Shown: positions 8,162 through 15,409 of the stretch, in pieces
Position numbering within the stretch: position 1 is the first letter of the stretch
How the letters are laid out: each line of letters starts with the position of its first letter
Assembly: GCF_005517195.1 (NCBI RefSeq)
Contig: NZ_CP040244.1
Span: 5,350,001 to 5,414,000 of the forward strand
DNA from: Streptomyces vilmorinianum
GTDB taxonomy: Bacteria > Actinomycetota > Actinomycetes > Streptomycetales > Streptomycetaceae
DNA: 64,000 nt
Direction: 5' to 3'
Notes under the pieces: model-generated
What the model saw: only the letters and a program-made list of their open reading frames with translations
Told to the model about the DNA's origin: nothing
Database searches by the model: none
Made by a program: the position numbers and the translations under genes

Positions 8162-8707
8162 TCAGCCCTGCGGCTCCGCGTGCACGACGGGGAAGTCGAT
8201 GTCGAGCTCCGCGACGTGGTTGAAGTAGTTCGTCAGAATGTTGAGCGAGATGGAGACGACGATGTCGACGATCTCCTTGTCGCCGTAGCCGGCGCCCCGC
8301 AGAGCCTCCATCTCCTGGTCGGAGACGTGACCGCGGTTGGTCAGCACGGACTTGGTGAAGGCGAGCACCGCCTGGTGGCCGGCGTCCTCCGACTTCGCCT
8401 CGCGGGCCGCGGCGATCTCCGCCTCGGGCAGCTTGGCGGCGTTGGCGGCGATGTAGGTGTGGGCCGACAGGCAGTAGTCGCAGCCGTTGTGCTCGGCGGT
8501 CGTCAGCGCGATGCGCTCACGGACCGGGGCCGGGATGCCCGCGCCCACGGCGCCCGAGAGAGCCAGGTAGGCCTTCAGCACGGCAGGGGAGTTGGCCAGG
8601 GCCTTGGCCAGGTTGGGCACGGCGCCCATCCCCTTCTGCACCGTGTCGAGGGCGTCCTTGAACTCGCCCTGTGCCTCGGACGGCTGGATCATCTGAACCC
8701 TGCTCAT
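8162..8707 (-). CDS. AhpD-like carboxymuconolactone decarboxylase family protein
   Basis: A 181-residue protein of the AhpD/CMD fold. The redox signature E-x4-C-x2-C-x3-H is intact in EHNGCDYCLSAH (about residues 70-81), as in the peroxidase-partner AhpD rather than true decarboxylases. The start at 8707 gives MSRVQMIQPSEAQ. It is the last gene of a leftward block beginning at 13241, 94 bp after doxX; the pairing of DoxX with an AhpD-like thiol protein recurs in bacteria and points to membrane-linked thiol redox defence. Why it travels with exporters and an AfsA-type operon is unknown. Confidence 0.85.
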   Translation of the reverse strand: MSRVQMIQPSEAQGEFKDALDTVQKGMGAVPNLAKALANSPAVLKAYLALSGAVGAGIPAPVRERIALTTAEHNGCDYCLSAHTYIAANAAKLPEAEIAAAREAKSEDAGHQAVLAFTKSVLTNRGHVSDQEMEALRGAGYGDKEIVDIVVSISLNILTNYFNHVAELDIDFPVVHAEPQG

Positions 8708-8801
8708 GGGTGTTTCCCTTTCGGAACTGTGCATCGGATATACGGACTCACCCGCGGTGGCGCCTGCGGCCCGCCGCGAGGAGGTACTGGGGGAAAGGCC
8801 C

Positions 8802-9428
8802 TCAGCCGAGGGACGAGCCGGCCGCGACGGGCCGGGCGGCGGGCTCCGGCTGGGACTCGGGCTCCGGCTGGGACCCGGCTTCCGGCTGGGGCTCGGCGGC
8901 GGCCTCCGGCTGCGGCTCGACACCGGTGTCGGCGGGAGCCGGGGCCGGCCCGGGGGCGGGGGCGGGGGCGGCCTGGGCCGTGGCGACGGCGAGGCACGCG
9001 GCGATCAGAACGATGTTCTTGAGGATGTACTGGCCGTCCATCGTGGGTACGAACGGAGCGCTGGACCACACCTCGTCGGCCAGGATCACGAGGGTGGAGA
9101 ACACCCCGAGCATGTGCACGAAGAAGACGGTGAGCGCGAGTCGCAGCAGGATGCCGGTGACCAGGCCGAGGCCGATCGCGACCTCCATGGTGGCCAGGAG
9201 CGGACGCGACACCTCGGCCGGGACGGCGCCGAAGGTCATGACGCCCATCGCGCGGATCGCGATGTCCTCGGCCGGGCTCATGGCGGGCGTGAACTTCAGT
9301 ACGCCGAACCAGAGGAAGAGGATGCCGACGCTGATCCTGAGGACGGCCGAGCTGCGCTTGCGGTAGCCGCCGGCGAACGACGACCAGGCGCCGCGTATCC
9401 GGCCGGTGAGTCGGGCGGTTCGTGTCAT
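8802..9428 (-). CDS. DoxX family membrane protein with a Pro/Glu-rich tail
   Basis: A 208-residue protein. Residues about 25-150 form a four-helix DoxX domain (LRISVGILFLWFGVLKF, a central ATMEVAIGLGLVTGILLRLALTVFF, and a last helix near NIVLIAACLAVA). After it comes a roughly 55-residue tail of AP and QPE repeats (APAPGPAPAPA, then QPEA/QPEP units) with no counterpart in ordinary DoxX proteins, which end near the fourth helix. The DNA for the tail is repetitive. DoxX proteins take part in quinone-linked or thiol-redox membrane complexes; the AhpD-like neighbour fits this. The gap to the EamA gene is 14 bp, so they are co-transcribed. Confidence 0.85.
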   Translation of the reverse strand: MTRTARLTGRIRGAWSSFAGGYRKRSSAVLRISVGILFLWFGVLKFTPAMSPAEDIAIRAMGVMTFGAVPAEVSRPLLATMEVAIGLGLVTGILLRLALTVFFVHMLGVFSTLVILADEVWSSAPFVPTMDGQYILKNIVLIAACLAVATAQAAPAPAPGPAPAPADTGVEPQPEAAAEPQPEAGSQPEPESQPEPAARPVAAGSSLG

Positions 9429-9442
9429 GGGGATCTGTCCTC

Positions 9443-10420
9443 CTATTTACCTGTGGGTACGGGGAGGTCGTCCGTGGTGGTGGACTGCTGCGCGGCGCCG
9501 GCGTCCTTGGCGGCCCGATGACGGCTGTGGAAGTTGGAGGCGACCAGCGCGCCGATGACCAGGCAGATGCCCGCGATCTCCGGGCCGGTCGGCACATGGC
9601 CCAGGAAGGCCTGTACGACGAAGGCGGTGACGGGTACGAGATTGATGAACAGGGCCCCGTTGGCCGGGCCGAGGGTGCGCAGGGCGGTGAACCACCCGAG
9701 CATGGCGATGACGCTGGCCGGGATGGCCATGTAGAGGATCTGCCACCAGGAGGCGGTGTAGTCGCTGGCCGCGGCCTGCGGGATCCACCCCATCGCCGAG
9801 GAGAAGCCGGTGATCACCACGATGCTGACCGTGCCGAGGAGGCAGGTGATGCTCGTGTAGCGCAGCGGGGACCAGTCGGGGAAGTGGGCCGCGGCGCCCG
9901 TGCTGTAGATGACCCAGCCGGCCGCCCCGACCAGGGTCAGGAGTCCGCCGAAGCCGACGCCGCCGGTCACCACGCTGACCGGGTTCCCGTTGCCGAGGAC
10001 GAGCGCGACGCCGAAGAGCGCGAGCGCGACGAAGGCGAGGGTCGCGGCGTGCGGCCGTTGCCTGCTGCGCGCCCAGACGGCGAGGACGGTGAGCGCGGGC
10101 ATCGTGGCGATCACGAGGGCCGAACTCTGCGAGGGGATGGTCTGCAGGCCGACGTACACGAAGAGGTTGAAGCCCGCGAAGCCGATGGTGCCCAGCCACC
10201 AGAGCCTGAGCAGTCGTCCGTCGAAGCTCAGCGCGCCGAGACCCTCCTTCAGCGCGAGCAGCGCGACGAAGACGAGAGCGGCGACGACGAAGCGGGCGGA
10301 GACGAGGTGGAAGGGGTCCAGATGGTCGAACCCCGATTTCGCGACGGCGAACATGCCTCCGCCGGCGACCGCGTTGATGACGCCGCCAGCGACGCCGCCG
10401 GCTGTCTTGGACCTGGCCAC
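9443..10420 (-). CDS. EamA-type DMT superfamily transporter
   Basis: A 325-residue inner-membrane protein with about ten hydrophobic segments in two EamA repeats (about 10-145 and 160-295), each with the drug/metabolite transporter pattern; TIPSQSSALVIATMPALTVL and TLGPANGALFINLVPVTAFV are the matching helices of the two halves. The C-terminus is a short charged tail. It belongs to the leftward operon between the unknown 284-residue protein and DoxX. Export of a small product of this island is plausible, but the substrate is not readable. Confidence 0.9.
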   Translation of the reverse strand: MARSKTAGGVAGGVINAVAGGGMFAVAKSGFDHLDPFHLVSARFVVAALVFVALLALKEGLGALSFDGRLLRLWWLGTIGFAGFNLFVYVGLQTIPSQSSALVIATMPALTVLAVWARSRQRPHAATLAFVALALFGVALVLGNGNPVSVVTGGVGFGGLLTLVGAAGWVIYSTGAAAHFPDWSPLRYTSITCLLGTVSIVVITGFSSAMGWIPQAAASDYTASWWQILYMAIPASVIAMLGWFTALRTLGPANGALFINLVPVTAFVVQAFLGHVPTGPEIAGICLVIGALVASNFHSRHRAAKDAGAAQQSTTTDDLPVPTGK

Positions 10421-10468
10421 GTCAATTCCTTCCTGCTGCGAGGGTCAGGGGTCAGGGGGTCGGAGGGG

Positions 10469-11323
10469 TCAGGGGAGGGTGATGAATTCCTGGAAGCTGG
10501 GCTGCCGCAGCTTCAGGTGGGCGTGGATGTCCCCGCCGAGCCCGAACCAGCCGATCGCGCCGCCGTAGTTCTGCTGGTAGCTCATGAAGAGCACGACGAT
10601 GTTGACGATCCGGTTGGCGCCCGGTGTGCCGGGCGCGGGGAAGGGGTTGGGGAGCACGGCGCGGTAGGTGGCGTTGCCGTCCTCGTCGGTGACGAAGACG
10701 TTCGGCACGCCGAGCGGCCCGGGCCGGGTGGGCCCGGCGGGGTCCAGGTCGTGCTCGCGCAGCGACATGATCGTGTAGACGCTGTCGGGGACGAGTCCGG
10801 CGAACTCGAAGAAGAAGCGGGCTCCGCGCTCGTCCTCGGTGAGGCTCACCTCCAGCCGGCCCTTCGCCCGCACCCACTGGCCGAGGGTGACCGGCGAGGT
10901 GAGCTTGGGCCCGTCCTCCGGCCTGAGATCGGGTACGGGGACCTGGTGGAAGGGGTAGCTGGGCCGCCGCACGCTGTCGGCCTCGGGGCACTGCTCGGGC
11001 GCGAAGACCATGGGGTAGTTGGCGCAGGGCAGCGGCAGCGGCAGGGTGTGCAGCACGCGGTTGCGATCGGTCTCGGTCAACTCCGCTGGATCGAGGGGGA
11101 GTTCCTTGACAATGGTGTACGGGTGGTTCTCCCCGAACGGCGGCAGGGAGCTGTCCGCCGCGACGACGGCGGCCCCCCACTCCGAGGTGGTGCGCCCGTC
11201 GGGGCCGGCTCTGTTGACCCGGCCGATGACGATGAAGTCGCCGTGCTCGTCCATCACCTCGCTCGGCGGGTAGGTCGGCCCCTGGGTGGTGAGGCTGAGC
11301 TCGTAGTCGCGGACGTGGCCCAT
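10469..11323 (-). CDS. Protein of unknown function, 284 residues
   Basis: I do not recognise a family. The protein has no signal peptide or membrane segment. It reads as a mostly beta protein: an N-terminal GDFIVIGRVNRAGPDG strand-turn, a Cys-Pro-rich middle (LPLPCANYPMVFAPEQCPE) and a C-terminal half with VTLGQWVRAKGRLEV, FFFEFAGLVPDSVYTIMSL and IGWFGLGGDIHAHL. The latter resembles a jelly-roll or superoxide-dismutase-like domain, but this is only impression. Its stop is 48 bp from the EamA start and its start is 7 bp after the MFS stop, so it is translationally close to both exporters. Confidence 0.6.
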   Translation of the reverse strand: MGHVRDYELSLTTQGPTYPPSEVMDEHGDFIVIGRVNRAGPDGRTTSEWGAAVVAADSSLPPFGENHPYTIVKELPLDPAELTETDRNRVLHTLPLPLPCANYPMVFAPEQCPEADSVRRPSYPFHQVPVPDLRPEDGPKLTSPVTLGQWVRAKGRLEVSLTEDERGARFFFEFAGLVPDSVYTIMSLREHDLDPAGPTRPGPLGVPNVFVTDEDGNATYRAVLPNPFPAPGTPGANRIVNIVVLFMSYQQNYGGAIGWFGLGGDIHAHLKLRQPSFQEFITLP

Positions 11324-11330
11324 CGGGACC

Positions 11331-12578
11331 TCACTTCTTGCTGGTCGGTACGGAGTCGGTGCCCGCGGCCGCCCGGTCGGCGTCGCCCTCCTGGGGGCGC
11401 CGCGGGCGCGTGGCGTGGAGTGCGAGCAGGATCGCGGCGAGGATCGCCGCGCAGGCCACGGTGATCACCCCGGGCCAGGCGTGGCTCCTCCAGACCGGTC
11501 CGAGCGCCATCGTGGAGAGGCTTCCGGAGCACAGGCAGGTGAGCATGTAGCTGGACGAGGCGCTGCCCCGGTTGTGCGCGGGCACGGCCTCCGAGAGCAG
11601 GACGAGCACCGCAGGCTGGCAGGAGAACACGCCGAGGAAGACCAGGAGCAGCCCCACCGCGACGAGCGGTGTGCTCGGTGCGACGGCGAGCACGAGGATT
11701 CCGGCGAGGGCCGTGGGCAGGGCCGCCAGGACGACGCGCCGGGCGCCGAGCCGCGGGATCATCGCGCCGGACAGCGGGGCGCCGAACAGTGCTCCCAGGC
11801 CGATGGCGCTGACCAGTCCGATCGCGGAGGCGCCGAGCCCGAAGGGCGGGTCGGCCAGCCGGAAGGTGAGGAAGGTGACGGCGCCGAGGTAGCCGAAGAA
11901 CAGCAGGGCGCCGATCCCGAGGAGGCGTACGACGCGCCCTCGGGTGAACATGCGCAGCGCCTGCCGGTAGGCGTCGAGCGCCGAGGTGGTCCGGTCGGCC
12001 GTCTCGGTGCGGGGAAGCGCCGCGAGGGCGAGCAGACAGACGGCGTTGAGCAGGGCGAGGAGCAGGACGGCCGAGCGCCAGCCGAGCCAGCCGGCGACGA
12101 TGCCGGTGGCGGAGCGTCCCACGGTGATCCCCGCGACCGATGCGGCGATCACCACGCCGAAGTACGTGCCGGCCCTGCCGGGCGGGGCGATGCGCGGCAT
12201 GAGTGCGAGGGTCGCCGCCGGGATGGCGGCGGCCGCCACGCCGGCGGCGGCGAGCTCCGCGATGAACAGGCCGAAGCTCTGTGCGCGGGAGGCCGCCGCC
12301 AGCAGGACGACGAGTGCGACCGTGCCCCACGTCGCCAGCGTCTTCGCCTGGAACCGGTCGGACAGGGGGCCGAAGACGAAGAACGAGAGCGAGTACGTCA
12401 GGCTCACGTAGAAGAACGCGAGGCGGGCGTCCACCGGGTCGACGCGCAGGGTCTGCGCGATCTCCAGGAAGATCGGCGGCGTCATGTAGACCGTCGCCAC
12501 GACCAGGCAGGTGGACACGGCCCCGATGACCGGCGCCCGTACCGACGCGGGAGGTGCGGACCGGTTCAGCGCCGGCAT
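11331..12578 (-). CDS. MFS transporter (AraJ/YnfM-type)
   Basis: A 415-residue, 12-helix major facilitator protein. The first helices read VIGAVSTCLVVATVYMTPPIFLEIA and SLTYSLSFFVFGPLSDRFQAKT, the latter holding the loop 2-3 motif A (GPLSDRFQ). A cytoplasmic linker near the middle (LPRTETADRTTSALDAYRQALRM, abridged) separates the two six-helix halves. It is the second gene of the leftward operon. With the downstream EamA protein it gives two different exporters in one transcription unit, which fits secretion of a toxic or signalling compound. Confidence 0.88.
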   Translation of the reverse strand: MPALNRSAPPASVRAPVIGAVSTCLVVATVYMTPPIFLEIAQTLRVDPVDARLAFFYVSLTYSLSFFVFGPLSDRFQAKTLATWGTVALVVLLAAASRAQSFGLFIAELAAAGVAAAAIPAATLALMPRIAPPGRAGTYFGVVIAASVAGITVGRSATGIVAGWLGWRSAVLLLALLNAVCLLALAALPRTETADRTTSALDAYRQALRMFTRGRVVRLLGIGALLFFGYLGAVTFLTFRLADPPFGLGASAIGLVSAIGLGALFGAPLSGAMIPRLGARRVVLAALPTALAGILVLAVAPSTPLVAVGLLLVFLGVFSCQPAVLVLLSEAVPAHNRGSASSSYMLTCLCSGSLSTMALGPVWRSHAWPGVITVACAAILAAILLALHATRPRRPQEGDADRAAAGTDSVPTSKK

Positions 12579-12620
12579 GCCTTGTCTCCTTCGGAGTTGT
12601 CGGGGGGGTACGGCTCTGGT

Positions 12621-13241
12621 TCAGGCGTCGACGCGGACGTAGATCTTCGTGTACAGGCCGCGCTCGCCGCCGGTGATGTAGCGGTCGCCGGCCTGGCGGA
12701 CGATCTCCTGGTAGCGCTCGTCGGTGAACACGGCCGTGTAGGCGGCGGGTTCGACGTTGAAGCCCGAGACGAACATGACGCCCGGCTCCGTGCTCAGGAC
12801 CGAGTGGTAGGCGAGGAACACCTCGACCTCGTCGGCGCCGCGGACGACCTCGAAGATCGTCTGGTCGCGCCACTCGCGGTACGCCTCGAAGACCGGCGGC
12901 TTGACCTCGACGTGCCGCATCTGCAGGTAGGCGGTGTCGGGGACCAGGTCGTCGGTGGACTTCGGCGCCTCGACGAACTCCAGGACCTGGCGGCTGAAGT
13001 CGCCGGCGAGCAGCGGGGTCAGCTCCGTCCACAGCGACTGCCACTGGTCCCGCAGGGCGGGGACGGCGTCGAGTCCGTCGACGGGGTGCAGTTCGAGGAG
13101 CGAGTTGTCCTCCAGGCCGCGGTAGAGCGAGCGGCCCTCGGCCGGGTGGGCGGCGTTGTGCTTGCGCCATGCCTCGACGGCCGTCTCCACGGAGGTCTCC
13201 TCGACGAGGACTTCGGTCACCACAAGCGTGTTGGCGGGCAT
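12621..13241 (-). CDS. Duplicated ABM-like (dimeric alpha-beta barrel) protein, function unknown
   Basis: A 206-residue soluble protein heading the leftward operon. Residues about 5-90 (VVTEVLVEETSVETAVEAW onward, then SLYRGLEDNSLLELHPVDG) and about 105-205 (MRHVEVKPPVFEAYREWRD, then YTKIYVRVDA) each have the beta-alpha-beta-beta pattern of antibiotic-biosynthesis monooxygenase/NIPSNAP ferredoxin-like folds, so one polypeptide could form a pseudo-dimer. No metal or cofactor motif is evident. GAAGGAG precedes the ATG. Its promoter region faces the afsA promoter and contains an 18-bp repeat array. It could be a cofactor-free oxygenase, cyclase or carrier; none of these is proven. Confidence 0.55.
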   Translation of the reverse strand: MPANTLVVTEVLVEETSVETAVEAWRKHNAAHPAEGRSLYRGLEDNSLLELHPVDGLDAVPALRDQWQSLWTELTPLLAGDFSRQVLEFVEAPKSTDDLVPDTAYLQMRHVEVKPPVFEAYREWRDQTIFEVVRGADEVEVFLAYHSVLSTEPGVMFVSGFNVEPAAYTAVFTDERYQEIVRQAGDRYITGGERGLYTKIYVRVDA

Positions 13242-13274
13242 GGCCTGCTCCTTCGGTTCGACATGGCAGAACTA

Positions 13275-13346
13275 TAAGAGATCTGATGCTTGGCAGAGAC
13301 CATAGCAACATGAGAGACCTGTCAACAAGCAGGGATCTCCAAATCG
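13275..13346. promoter_or_regulatory. Four operator-like 12-mers at exact 18-bp spacing
   Basis: Starting at 13275, 13293, 13311 and 13329 are TAAGAGATCTGA, GCAGAGACCATA, TGAGAGACCTGT and GCAGGGATCTCC, with core AG(A/G)GAYC. The first equals the site inside the afsA promoter. The array lies between the two divergent start codons. On the minus strand it covers a likely promoter of the leftward operon (TTGACA at 13325-13320, TATGGT at 13304-13299), so a protein polymerising along it could silence that operon. Confidence 0.55.
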
Positions 13347-13390
13347 AACGACACACGATGGAAACCCAACTCGCCTGGACCATATGACCT

Positions 13391-13420
13391 TTGACAGATA
13401 TAAGAGATCTGACCTATACA
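13391..13420 (+). promoter_or_regulatory. Promoter of the afsA operon with an internal operator
   Basis: TTGACA (13391-13396) and TATACA (13415-13420) are 18 bp apart, a near-consensus housekeeping promoter. The spacer holds TAAGAGATCTGA at 13401-13412, identical to the first unit of the upstream array. An operator between -35 and -10 is a typical repressor position. The leader to the chosen ATG would be about 90 nt. Confidence 0.65.
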
Positions 13421-13515
13421 GGGCTGACGTGCCTCGCTGCCCCAAGGAGCACGCCGCCGGCCCGCACGCCGTCGCAACCCTCATCGAGCGCAGAACTCAA
13501 CGGGAGTGGCCGTCC

Positions 13516-14607
13516 ATGACGACTGTTTCGATCGACCAGACACGTACCGACAACGCCGTGAGCCAGCAGCCGAAGGAGCTCTCCTTCGAGCGCACCATCG
13601 ACCGTCAGCTGGTCCACCGCGACAGCCTTGGCGAGGTCTTCGTCACCGACCTCCGGGAGGGCGCGAGCTCCGGCAGCTACCTGGCCGCCGCGCAGCTCCC
13701 GCGCTCGCACGCGTACTACGGCGACCACATGCTGCGCCCGCACAGCTACGACCCGATCCTCCTGCTGGAGACGGCCCGTCAGGCGGCGCTCGCCGGCGCC
13801 CACGCCTTCTTCGGCGTCCCGCGCAGCCACAAGTTCATCCTGACCCACCTGCGGATCCACCTCGCCCACCCTGAGCTGACCACGGTCGGCGACTCCCCGT
13901 TCGCCCTGCACATGGACATCCGGACGGGCAACATCAAGCTCCGTGAGGGCCGCACGGTCGGCCTCGACTACGAGGTCCGGATGTCCGTGGCCGGCGTGAT
14001 GATCGGTCAGGCCTCCGTCGGCCTGCGCTTCAAGAGCCCCGAGAGCTACACCCGGCTGCGTACCAGCAACCGGAACGGCCGCTCCCTGCCCTCCTCGGCC
14101 TCCCCCATCGGCCAGGTCACCGGAACGCTCGTCGACCCGGCGCTCGTCGGCCGCACCTCCCCGGAGAACGTCGTGCTGCTCGACGCCGACAGCTCCGAGG
14201 CCATGGCCACGGCCGCCCTGCACGTCCCCGGCGGCCACCCCAGCATGTTCGACCACCCGCAGGACCACATCCCCGGCATGGTCCTGGCCGAGGCCGCCCG
14301 CCAGCTGGCGCTCTTCACCGCGCTCGACATGTGCGGCATATCGGCGGCGCGGACCCTGCTCACCGACCTCAGCGTCGTCTTCACCAAGTTCGGCGAGCTG
14401 GACGAGAAGACGACGCTGAGCGCCTTCGTCGAGAGCCGGCGGGGCGAGGACCCCGAGGTCTACTACACGCAGGGCGGCGCGCTGCAGGCGGACGCCCTGA
14501 CCTCGCGCGAACTCGCCGAGCAGATCGTCGTCAACCTCACGGCGCTGCAGGGCGGCGAGCCGATCAGCAAGTTCAGCCTCTCCCTCGGCCGGCTCCAGGG
14601 CCGCTGA
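13516..14607 (+). CDS. AfsA family protein (A-factor / gamma-butyrolactone-type biosynthesis)
   Basis: A 363-residue protein of AfsA/ScbA/BarX type, the enzyme class that condenses a beta-ketoacyl thioester with dihydroxyacetone phosphate to build butenolide phosphates for hormones such as A-factor, or the furans made by MmfL. Two hot-dog repeats are visible: about residues 25-150 (with HAYYGDHMLRPHSYDPILLL then ETARQAAL) and about 190-330 (HPSMFDHPQDHIPGM then EAARQLAL). The conserved HP-DHxPGM and EAARQ signatures are intact. The ATG at 13516 has GGGAG upstream; the in-frame opening to 13384 crosses the promoter and is rejected. It heads an operon with a phosphatase and a KAS III. No ArpA-type TetR receptor gene is in the window. 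Confidence 0.88.
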   Translation: MTTVSIDQTRTDNAVSQQPKELSFERTIDRQLVHRDSLGEVFVTDLREGASSGSYLAAAQLPRSHAYYGDHMLRPHSYDPILLLETARQAALAGAHAFFGVPRSHKFILTHLRIHLAHPELTTVGDSPFALHMDIRTGNIKLREGRTVGLDYEVRMSVAGVMIGQASVGLRFKSPESYTRLRTSNRNGRSLPSSASPIGQVTGTLVDPALVGRTSPENVVLLDADSSEAMATAALHVPGGHPSMFDHPQDHIPGMVLAEAARQLALFTALDMCGISAARTLLTDLSVVFTKFGELDEKTTLSAFVESRRGEDPEVYYTQGGALQADALTSRELAEQIVVNLTALQGGEPISKFSLSLGRLQGR

Positions 14608-14684
14608 GCACCTCCGGGCCCGGTCGCCCCGACCCCGGCCCGACCCCGAGCACGGCCTGAATCCGACAGGAGAGAGAGCCCCCC

Positions 14685-15353
14685 ATGACGCAGCGCACCG
14701 CCGCCTTCTTCGACGTGGACGAGACCCTCATCAGGGTCAAGAGCATGTTCCGGTTCCTGGAGTTCTATCTGAAGCTGCGGGGCGAGCCCGACAGCACGTA
14801 CGCGCGACTGCACGGCGAACTCCGGTCCGCCGCCGCGCTCGGCATACCGCGCGCGTCGATCAACCGCGCCTACTACCGCTTCTACGAGGGCGAGGAGGTC
14901 CGGCACGTCAGGGCGGCGGGGCGCGGGTGGTTCGAGCGCGAACTCGAGGACGGCCTCTTCCACCCCGACGTGGTGGCCGAACTGCACCGCCACAAGGAGG
15001 CGGGCGACCTCACCCTGCTCGTCTCGGGCTCCTTCTTCGCCTGTCTCGACCCCGTCCGCGACTGGCTGGGCGCCGACCGCGCCTTCGGCACCCGTCCGCT
15101 GATCCGCCGGGGGCAGTTCACGGGCGACGTCCTCACGCCCATGATCGGGGCGGCCAAGGGGCGTGTCGTCCAGGCCTCGGGTGCCCTCGCGGGCATCGAC
15201 CTGGCGGCGTCCTCGGCGTACGGCGACCACGTCAGCGATCTGGAGATGCTGCGCGCCGTCGGCCACCCGGTCGCCGTCGGCGAGGACTCGGTCCTGGTCG
15301 ACCACGCCGCCCGCCACGGCTGGCGCCGTCTCGCGCTCGTCGGCGTCCAGTAA
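14685..15353 (+). CDS. HAD-IB family phosphatase
   Basis: A 222-residue HAD hydrolase with the full catalytic set: DVDET (motif I, nucleophile about residue 10), LVSGS (motif II), the Lys of AAKGR (motif III) and YGDHVSDLEML (motif IV). The helical cap of subclass IB lies between motifs I and II. It follows afsA by 77 bp with an AGGAGAGAGAG ribosome site. In butenolide and methylenomycin-furan pathways a HAD phosphatase (MmfP type) removes the phosphate left by the AfsA condensation, and this gene order suggests the same job. Confidence 0.88.
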   Translation: MTQRTAAFFDVDETLIRVKSMFRFLEFYLKLRGEPDSTYARLHGELRSAAALGIPRASINRAYYRFYEGEEVRHVRAAGRGWFERELEDGLFHPDVVAELHRHKEAGDLTLLVSGSFFACLDPVRDWLGADRAFGTRPLIRRGQFTGDVLTPMIGAAKGRVVQASGALAGIDLAASSAYGDHVSDLEMLRAVGHPVAVGEDSVLVDHAARHGWRRLALVGVQ

Positions 15354-15366
15354 GTCCGTCACCGCT

Positions 15367-15391
15367 GCCGCCCGCCCCTCGGGCGGGCGGC
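15367..15391 (+). terminator. Hairpin between phosphatase and KAS III genes
   Basis: A perfect 11-bp stem GCCGCCCGCCC/GGGCGGGCGGC with loop CTC lies right before the ribosome site GAGGAG of the next gene. It may attenuate or process the message rather than end it. Confidence 0.5.
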
Positions 15392-15409
15392 ACGTATCGA
15401 GGAGTAATC

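Noticed and set aside
13384..13515. A longer N-terminus for the AfsA protein starting at 13384
   Set aside because: It would cross the TTGACA/TATACA promoter and the operator, and AfsA homologues start near the ATG at 13516.
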